A stretch of 8,497 bases of DNA from Chloroflexota bacterium (GTDB lineage: Bacteria > Chloroflexota > Anaerolineae > B4-G1), in NCBI GenBank assembly GCA_011046405.1, contig DSAR01000514.1, positions 1 to 8,497 of the forward strand, read 5' to 3'. The notes under the pieces were generated by a model. The model worked only from the letters and a program-made list of their open reading frames with translations. It ran no database searches and was not told the origin of the DNA. Every line of letters begins with the position of its first letter. The first letter of the stretch is position 1. This document shows positions 3,608-8,497 of this stretch, in pieces. The position numbers and the translations under genes were made by a program.

Positions 3608-6489
3608 TGGTTGAATCGAATCAATCTCAACGTGAGAACGGCGTCGGGAGTCCGGGAGCCGGCGGCGAAGCGGCCCGCGAAGCGGCCCGCAGCAGCGCCT
3701 TGCCCCAGGATCAGTTGCGCGCGTTGTACCAGATCATCGAACGGATGAACTCGGTCTACGAACTGCCGGACTTGCTGGCCTTCATCCTCGACCGGGTGCT
3801 GGAATACACCGGCGGCCTGCGTGGCTATCTCCTGCTCGATCGCGAAACGGCCGACGGGGAGAATAACCCGCGTCTGGCGGTCGAGGCGGTCCGGGGACAG
3901 GAGGTCGATCAAATTCGGGCCGAAAGCGACGCTCTGCGTTTCGTCAGTGGGACCGTGGCGTGCGACGTGCTGCAAAAGGGAGAGCCGCGCGTCATCGAAG
4001 ACATCCAGCACGACGAGCGGTATCGTGAGGCAGCCGGGGCGCTGACCTCGGAGTTCAAGTGGCGATCCATTTTGGCCATCCCGCTCAAGGCGGCCGACCG
4101 GCTGATTGGCCTGATGTACATCGAGCATCCGGGGCGCAATGCCTTCCCCAATCCCGACCTGGAGTTCCTCAGCGCGTTCGCCGGACAGGCGGCCGTGGCC
4201 ATCGACCGGGCGCGGCAGAGCCAGCGCCGGATCGAGGAACTGGAGCGATTGAGCCAGATCAGCCGCTCGGTGGTGCGGGTGCTGGACCTGGATCAGGTGC
4301 TCATCCGTATCCTGCACGAGGCTGCCCGTTTGCTCAACGTCGAGACCGGTTCCGTGCTGCTTGTCGACGAGGAAACGGGTGAGCTGGCCTTCCGGGTGTC
4401 GGTGCAGGATGGGCGGTCAGTGGAGATCCGGCAGCGCCTGGCGGTGGGCCAGGGGGTCGCCGGTTGGGTGGCGCAACATGGCGAGCCGCTCCTGGCGCCC
4501 GATGCGCGCCGGGAGCCCCGCTGGTACGGCGAGGTGGAGCAGGGATTTGAGACCCGCTCAATCCTCTGCGTGCCGCTCAAGACGAATGGGCGCGTCATCG
4601 GCGTGTTGCAGGCGCTCAACAAGAAGGGGCCGGTCGGTTTCACGGACCGGGATCTCTCCCTGTTCAGCGCTTTCGCCGCGTCGGCCACCGTGGCCATCGA
4701 GAACGCCCGTCTCTTCACCGAGGCCCGCCAGGCGCGGGAATTGCGGGCGCTGAACGAGGTCGCCGCCGTCCTCAGCGGGACCCTGGAGTTGGACATCGTC
4801 CTGGAGACGGGATTGGCCAAGGCGCTGGAGGTGATCCAGGCGGAGGCCGGCGCCGTCAGCCTGGTGGACGAGGCCTCGGGCGAACTGGTGATGGCGGCCA
4901 CCCACGGCTGGCGGCGAGATAGCGTACCCGTCGGCACGCGCATCCCGGTGGATCAGGGGCTTTCGAGCATCGTCGCCGCCACCGGCGAGGCGCTCGTCAC
5001 CAGCGACGTGAAGCACGATCCCCGCGTGGCCATCGAGGCCTTCCGGGACGAGGGGGTCCAGGCGATGGTGTTGGTCCCGATGCGGGCCGGGGGCGAGGTG
5101 CTCGGCGTCCTCAGCGGGATGAGTTACGAGCCATATACGTTCACCGCCGGCGAGATCGACGTGCTCTCGACCATCGGCGGCATGTTCGGCGCGGCGGTGG
5201 GGAACGCCCGGTTGTATGACGAGGTGCGCGCCAATTTGAAGCAACTCGCCTATCTCAACGAAGTCGGCGGCGCGCTGACAGCCAGCCTGGACCTGGAGCA
5301 GGTCTTGCAGATCATCATGGAGGGCGTCACCTCTTTGATCGGCGTCGAGCGGGCCTCTATCTTCCTGATCGACGAGGCGAGCGGCGACCTGGTGCTGGAA
5401 TACAACCTCGGCGGTGGGGATCGTATCCGCTTGCCCCGACCCTGGCCGGGCATCGTCGGTTGGATCGCTGCGCACGGCGAGCCGATTATCGTCAACGACG
5501 TCCGCCGCGACCCGCGCTTCCTGCCCGATATCGACACCGCAACCCAGTTCGACACCCGCGCCATCCTAGGCGCGCCCCTTAAATTGGACGAGCGCATCAT
5601 CGGCGCGATAGAACTGCTCAACAAGGAGGGCGGCCCGTTCACGGAGGCGGATTGCGATTTGCTGCTCGGATTCAGCAAGTGGGCCGCCATCGCGCTGCAC
5701 AACGCCCGGCTCTACCAGGAGTTGGACGAGGCCACGGAGCGATTAGCCAGCGTCGAGGCGGTCGCCGTGATGAGTGACATGGCGCTCAACCTGACCCATC
5801 GCCTGAACAATCGCATCAGCGTCGCCCGCGTCGATGCGGCCCGCATCCAGGCCAAATGCCCGGATGAGTTGAAGAATTCCTATCTGTCCGATAAAATCGA
5901 GCGCATCCACCGCGTGACCACCGAGAGCCTGAACATCATCCGCCGCATCCGCGAGCCGTTCGAGGTGGCCGACGTCGAGCCGGTCGACGTCTCCGATTGC
6001 CTGGCCGAGGCGCTGAGAACGTGCCAGGTCGCTCCCGGTATCCAGGTCATTGAGGCGTACGAGCCCGATCTGCCGCCGGTGATGGCCACCCGGGAGAAAT
6101 TGATCGAGACGTTCAATCACGTGCTTGGCAATGCCCTGGATGCCCTGGAAGGGGCGGAAACCGGTCACCTGCGTTTGCAGGTTCGCTATCGGCCCGACCG
6201 GTTGGTCGAGGTGGTCATCACCGACGATGGGACAGGCATTTCGCCGGCGGTCCAGGCACACCTCTTCGAGCCTTTCTTCACCACCAAGAAAGGGGATAGT
6301 GGGGGATTGGGCCTGGGTTTGTGGTTGACGCGGATGTACGTGAGCCGCTTGGGCGGGCAAGTCGAATTGGACAGCACCCCCGGACAGGAGCCTGGACAGG
6401 GGCCTGGACAGGGACCGAAGCAAGGGACCACCGTCCGTATCCGATTACCCGCTGTACAGGAAGGGGTAAAGGGGGATAAAGGGACATAA
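3607..6489 (+). CDS. Soluble sensor histidine kinase with four GAF domains
   Basis: 960 residues with no membrane segment, so a cytoplasmic sensor. Four GAF domains follow one another at about 40-203, 209-370, 379-538 and 544-703; the last three each end in a similar helix (…ENARLF, …GNARLY, …HNARLY). GAF domains bind cyclic nucleotides, other small ligands or chromophores; no bilin-type Cys motif is evident. The kinase core follows. The presumed phosphoacceptor is His731 in NLTHRLNNR, where Arg replaces the usual Glu/Asp after the His. The ATPase domain has the N box around Asn842 (NALDAL), G1 DDGTG (873-877), the F box FEPFFTTK and G2 GLGLGL (900-905), so it should be active. Just before the last strand is a PGQE/PGQG/PGQG/PKQG insert. 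The start at 3607 is supported by GGAGGT (3592-3597, 9 bp upstream) and by overlap with the metallohydrolase stop. Its own stop overlaps the next start (TAATG). Confidence 0.93.
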   Translation: MVESNQSQRENGVGSPGAGGEAAREAARSSALPQDQLRALYQIIERMNSVYELPDLLAFILDRVLEYTGGLRGYLLLDRETADGENNPRLAVEAVRGQEVDQIRAESDALRFVSGTVACDVLQKGEPRVIEDIQHDERYREAAGALTSEFKWRSILAIPLKAADRLIGLMYIEHPGRNAFPNPDLEFLSAFAGQAAVAIDRARQSQRRIEELERLSQISRSVVRVLDLDQVLIRILHEAARLLNVETGSVLLVDEETGELAFRVSVQDGRSVEIRQRLAVGQGVAGWVAQHGEPLLAPDARREPRWYGEVEQGFETRSILCVPLKTNGRVIGVLQALNKKGPVGFTDRDLSLFSAFAASATVAIENARLFTEARQARELRALNEVAAVLSGTLELDIVLETGLAKALEVIQAEAGAVSLVDEASGELVMAATHGWRRDSVPVGTRIPVDQGLSSIVAATGEALVTSDVKHDPRVAIEAFRDEGVQAMVLVPMRAGGEVLGVLSGMSYEPYTFTAGEIDVLSTIGGMFGAAVGNARLYDEVRANLKQLAYLNEVGGALTASLDLEQVLQIIMEGVTSLIGVERASIFLIDEASGDLVLEYNLGGGDRIRLPRPWPGIVGWIAAHGEPIIVNDVRRDPRFLPDIDTATQFDTRAILGAPLKLDERIIGAIELLNKEGGPFTEADCDLLLGFSKWAAIALHNARLYQELDEATERLASVEAVAVMSDMALNLTHRLNNRISVARVDAARIQAKCPDELKNSYLSDKIERIHRVTTESLNIIRRIREPFEVADVEPVDVSDCLAEALRTCQVAPGIQVIEAYEPDLPPVMATREKLIETFNHVLGNALDALEGAETGHLRLQVRYRPDRLVEVVITDDGTGISPAVQAHLFEPFFTTKKGDSGGLGLGLWLTRMYVSRLGGQVELDSTPGQEPGQGPGQGPKQGTTVRIRLPAVQEGVKGDKGT
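6382..6417 (+). repeat. Three 12-bp tandem repeats inside the kinase gene
   Basis: Units GGACAGGAGCCT, GGACAGGGGCCT and GGACAGGGACCG follow in frame and encode a Pro-Gly-Gln-Gly-type tetrapeptide repeat. It sits in a surface loop between the G2 box and the last strand of the ATPase domain, where length change should be tolerated. Confidence 0.85.
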
Positions 6490-6911
6490 TGAACGCGACA
6501 CGACGCGCTCTGATCGTGGAGGATCTGGATTTCTGGCAGGACACGCTGCGTGAAATCCTGACCGACGCCGGATACCAGGTGTGGATCGCCGCCAGCTGTG
6601 CCGAGGCCCTGGACGCTCTGGCCCAGCGACCGTACCAACTGGCGATGATCGATCCGGTGCTCGACGACGTCAACCGACACAATCGGGACGGCCTGCGGGT
6701 GCTCCAGTATATTCTCGAGCACCATCCGGAGATGTGCGCGATGGTGGTCACGTCCTCGGACCCCAAACACATCCGCCGCGAGGTGGCCGATATCTCGGAT
6801 GAGATGTCCGCCGACATGTCGGTTGACATTCCTGTGTTGTGGAAAGATGAGTGGGACGACGCCCAATTCCTGTCCCTGCTGCGCGCTCACGTTGGCCCAA
6901 CCTACCCGTAA
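6489..6911 (+). CDS. Single-domain response regulator (receiver only)
   Basis: 140 residues forming one CheY-like receiver and nothing else. The acidic pair is Glu11-Asp12, the phosphoacceptor Asp55 (LAMIDPVLDD), the switch residue Thr88 (MVVTSSD) and the conserved lysine Lys119 (VLWKDEWDD). A loop between 96 and 114 (including DEMSADMSVD) is longer than usual, and after Asp55 there is another extension (PVLDDVNRHNRDG). Its start overlaps the kinase stop by one base, with a purine-rich GGGG stretch upstream as ribosome binding site, so it is almost certainly co-translated with the kinase and its direct partner. With no output domain it could be a phosphorelay intermediate, a phosphate sink that limits flow to the DNA-binding regulator, or act by protein contact. 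The N-terminus (ALIVEDLDFWQDTLREIL) resembles that of the next receiver, suggesting the two arose by duplication. Confidence 0.9.
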   Translation: MNATRRALIVEDLDFWQDTLREILTDAGYQVWIAASCAEALDALAQRPYQLAMIDPVLDDVNRHNRDGLRVLQYILEHHPEMCAMVVTSSDPKHIRREVADISDEMSADMSVDIPVLWKDEWDDAQFLSLLRAHVGPTYP

Positions 6912-6932
6912 CTTGCAACTTGCACACTTGCA
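6911..6932. promoter_or_regulatory. Three ACTTGCA heptamers between the two regulators
   Basis: ACTTGCA occurs at 6911-6917, 6918-6924 and 6926-6932, filling half the 46-bp spacer between the receiver gene and the activator gene. Its complement, TGCAAGT, is the heptamer found at the operon promoter (2457-2463 reads TGCAAGT, and 2468-2473 repeats TGCAAG). It could be an operator for the SARP-like product encoded just downstream. Against this, the 7- and 8-bp spacing is not the 11-bp spacing of known SARP sites, no good -10 follows, and short repeats of this type may be spacer filler. Confidence 0.35.
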
Positions 6933-6957
6933 TACAACGCACAAAGGAGACCCAAAC

Positions 6958-8133
6958 ATGTTATCTGCCCGCGTTTTGATCGTGGAGGATGAGCCCGAGT
7001 GGCGCGACATCGTCGGCGAGCTCCTGGACGATGAGGGGCACACGTACAACGCTGCTGGCAGCTACGAGAGCGCATTGGCCTTGCTCGACCAGACGTTCTT
7101 CAACGTCGTTTTTCTGGATATGATGTTGCAGGAATTCGATCTGCCCGTGCGGGATGGCACCGGTTGGCGTTTGCTCGACTACCTGGTGGAGCAATGTCCC
7201 CGGACGCAGGTCATCGTCTTGAGCGGCCGGGCGACGGCGGGCGAGGCGGCGCGGTTAGTTCGAGACTATCCCATCGCGGCCTTTATCGACAAGGGGGAGC
7301 TGGACGTATCGGCGCAGATTGTGGCGGCGGTCGAGCAGGTGCTACAGGCGCCCTCGTTGCGCATCCAGACCTTCGGCCAGTTCAACGTCTGGCGCGACGG
7401 TCAGTTGATCGACCCGTGGGAGCGGGAGCAGTCGAAGACGATTGTTAAGTTACTGCTCATCCGGCGGGCGTCCGGCGGGCGGGCCGTCGCTCCCGACGAA
7501 TTGATCGAGTGGTTGTGGCCCGAGACCGATCCGGAGAGCGGGCGCAAGCGGTTACTCCCTCTGCTCAGTAACGCCCGCCACACCCTGGAACCGGACATCG
7601 AGCCCCGCGATTCCAACTTCATCCTGCGCAGTTCGACGGGCTATTACTTCGATCTGATCGGCGACGTCGATTGGGACGTGCGCGACTTCCGGCAGCACCT
7701 CGCCACGGCCCGCGCGCACCGGGAGTCCGGCGATCTAGAGGTCGCTGTTAGTGCTTATGAGGCCGCCCGCGAGTTGTACGTGGACGACTTCCTGGCTGAG
7801 GATCGTTATGCTCCGTGGGCCATCCCCCAGCGGCAGGCCCTGCAGCGCGAATACCGGGACGGCCTGGCCGACCTGGCCGAATTGTACGCCCGGTTGGACC
7901 GTTACGCCGATGCCATCCAGGCTGGTGAGGCAGCGCTGGCAGTAGACCCGCTCCTGGAGCACGCCTATCGTCAGTTGATGCGCTATCATTACTGCGCCGG
8001 CGATAAGGGACAGGCGCTCAAGGTCTATCGTAACTGCGAAAAGCTGTTCGGGGAGTTGTTCGGCGAGGGGCCAACGCCCCAGACCAAGCACCTGTTCGAG
8101 GCGATATCCAACAACGCGGGGGTTACGTGCTAG
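6958..8133 (+). CDS. Response regulator fused to a SARP-type winged helix and BTAD domain
   Basis: 391 residues. The N-terminal receiver (about 1-125) has Glu10-Asp11, phosphoacceptor Asp54 (VVFLDMML), switch Ser89 (VIVLSGRA) and Lys112 (FIDKGE). An OmpR-like winged helix follows at about 133-232 (LRIQTFGQFNVWRDGQ, then SKTIVKLLLI, DELIEWLWP and STGYYFDL). The rest (about 240-385) is a bacterial transcriptional activator domain of TPR-like helices: PWAIPQRQALQREYRDGLAD, EAALAVDPLLEHAYRQLMRY and GQALKVYRNCEKLF are typical. The winged helix plus BTAD pair defines SARP-family activators, which bind direct heptamer repeats near the -35. A receiver in front places it under phosphorylation control, presumably by the kinase encoded upstream. 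The ATG at 6958 is chosen because AAAGGAG (6943-6949) lies 8 bp before it and the receiver begins there, though the frame is open back to 6799. It is the last gene of the operon. Confidence 0.92.
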   Translation: MLSARVLIVEDEPEWRDIVGELLDDEGHTYNAAGSYESALALLDQTFFNVVFLDMMLQEFDLPVRDGTGWRLLDYLVEQCPRTQVIVLSGRATAGEAARLVRDYPIAAFIDKGELDVSAQIVAAVEQVLQAPSLRIQTFGQFNVWRDGQLIDPWEREQSKTIVKLLLIRRASGGRAVAPDELIEWLWPETDPESGRKRLLPLLSNARHTLEPDIEPRDSNFILRSSTGYYFDLIGDVDWDVRDFRQHLATARAHRESGDLEVAVSAYEAARELYVDDFLAEDRYAPWAIPQRQALQREYRDGLADLAELYARLDRYADAIQAGEAALAVDPLLEHAYRQLMRYHYCAGDKGQALKVYRNCEKLFGELFGEGPTPQTKHLFEAISNNAGVTC

Positions 8134-8141
8134 GTTGAGAG

Positions 8142-8151
8142 GAACATGTTC
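8142..8151. promoter_or_regulatory. Palindrome GAACATGTTC, possible operator
   Basis: A perfect 10-bp palindrome lies 8 bp after the activator stop and about 35 bp upstream of the putative promoter. It resembles a dyad regulator site. It is not the Gram-positive LexA box, which needs four bases between GAAC and GTTC where here there are two. A chance palindrome is possible. Confidence 0.25.
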
Positions 8152-8175
8152 TAATGTGGGCGCTCCCATTAATGA

Positions 8176-8205
8176 TTGGACGAGGTTAGTGATTTGTGCT
8201 AGAAT
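8176..8205 (+). promoter_or_regulatory. Sigma-70-type promoter with extended -10
   Basis: TTGGAC (8176-8181) is a partial -35. After an 18-bp spacer comes TAGAAT (8200-8205), one mismatch from TATAAT, preceded by TG and one base (8197-8199) as in an extended -10. Transcription would start near 8212 and run right, towards a gene outside the window. Confidence 0.5.
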
Positions 8206-8497
8206 GTATTGAGTTAGCTGATCGTTCTGTATAAGAATCTGGGTGCAAAAGGGCTTACACAGCAAATTAGCTGGTTTCGACACACTGGATCTAGCGGTTG
8301 ATCGGGGTGAAAAACGCTGTCCTCCTGACTAAATCTCCGGAAAATTTACTGAAAACTGGATCAGGGTCTTACGGCTCATCTTTCGCTGATATTTAAATTG
8401 CAAAGATGATTTTCATATTCCATAATTAGTGCCGTCCCTGTCATTGTGTTGATTGGTAGACTTGGCCTGAGAAAAATTCAGCTCGTAGACAGACTCA

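Larger units (their letters stand above)
8134..8497. other. AT-richer non-coding stretch
   Basis: I see no convincing gene in this stretch. Base composition drops clearly in GC compared with the operon, and stop codons are frequent in all frames. A minus-strand ORF (8283-7735) runs into it, but it is the shadow of the activator gene. Besides the palindrome and promoter listed separately there is a weak hairpin (TGGG/CCCA near 8156-8167) without a T-run, so no clear terminator for the operon is visible. The composition change may mark the edge of a different segment to the right. Confidence 0.6.

Noticed and set aside
4293..5475. Long minus-strand ORFs opposite the kinase (also 3511-4317, 5743-6423, 6186-7049)
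   Set aside because: They are shadows of a GC-rich gene; the plus strand carries full GAF and kinase motifs.
8142..8151. LexA/SOS box
   Set aside because: GAAC and GTTC are two bases apart, whereas the Gram-positive box needs four; no SOS gene is visible.

Overview
The window looks like a piece of a GC-rich Chloroflexota genome (Anaerolineae/Caldilineae-like). This is an inference from style: a C-terminal remnant ending in IYLPLVLR, spacer sequence of the 'cctctgcgtgctcggcggtga' kind, a stack of GAF domains on a soluble kinase, and a receiver fused to a SARP/BTAD-type activator. I cannot name the species.

Left third (about 1-2010, minus strand): a decayed region. It holds two abutting gene remnants (a membrane-protein piece and a fibronectin-type C-terminus), a MITE-like palindromic element, a 57-codon membrane ORF, an unrecognised protein with three predicted membrane segments whose 5' end is disturbed by a (GAT)12 microsatellite, and a roughly 50-codon gene broken by two apparent single-base deletions and 13-bp tandem repeats.

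Middle (2011-2662): a divergent non-coding region of about 650 bp, and the most unusual part. Behind a perfect TATAAT box lies a 300-340 nt segment dense in hairpins, ending in a terminator-like stem with TTTTT. Four successive hairpins, centred 30-32 nt apart, have the loops TTGAAA, TTGAAA, TTTCAA and TTTCAA. The first pair is exactly complementary to the second, so kissing loops are possible. A long-range stem crossing another would form a pseudoknot. I call this a candidate undescribed structured RNA. It is followed by an extended -10 promoter preceded by two TGCAAG repeats exactly 11 bp apart, an arrangement like that of SARP operators.

Right two thirds (2663-8133, plus strand): a compact signalling operon. 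An MBL-fold metallohydrolase overlaps by one base a 960-residue soluble histidine kinase with four GAF domains, which overlaps by one base a lone receiver protein. A 46-bp spacer carrying three ACTTGCA heptamers (the complement of TGCAAGT) leads to a receiver/winged-helix/BTAD activator. The simplest model is that the kinase integrates small-molecule signals through its GAF domains and phosphorylates one or both receivers, and that the SARP-like regulator controls transcription, possibly including its own operon through the shared heptamer. The metallohydrolase may make or remove the ligand.

Right end (8134-8497): AT-richer, non-coding, with a good extended -10 promoter pointing out of the window.
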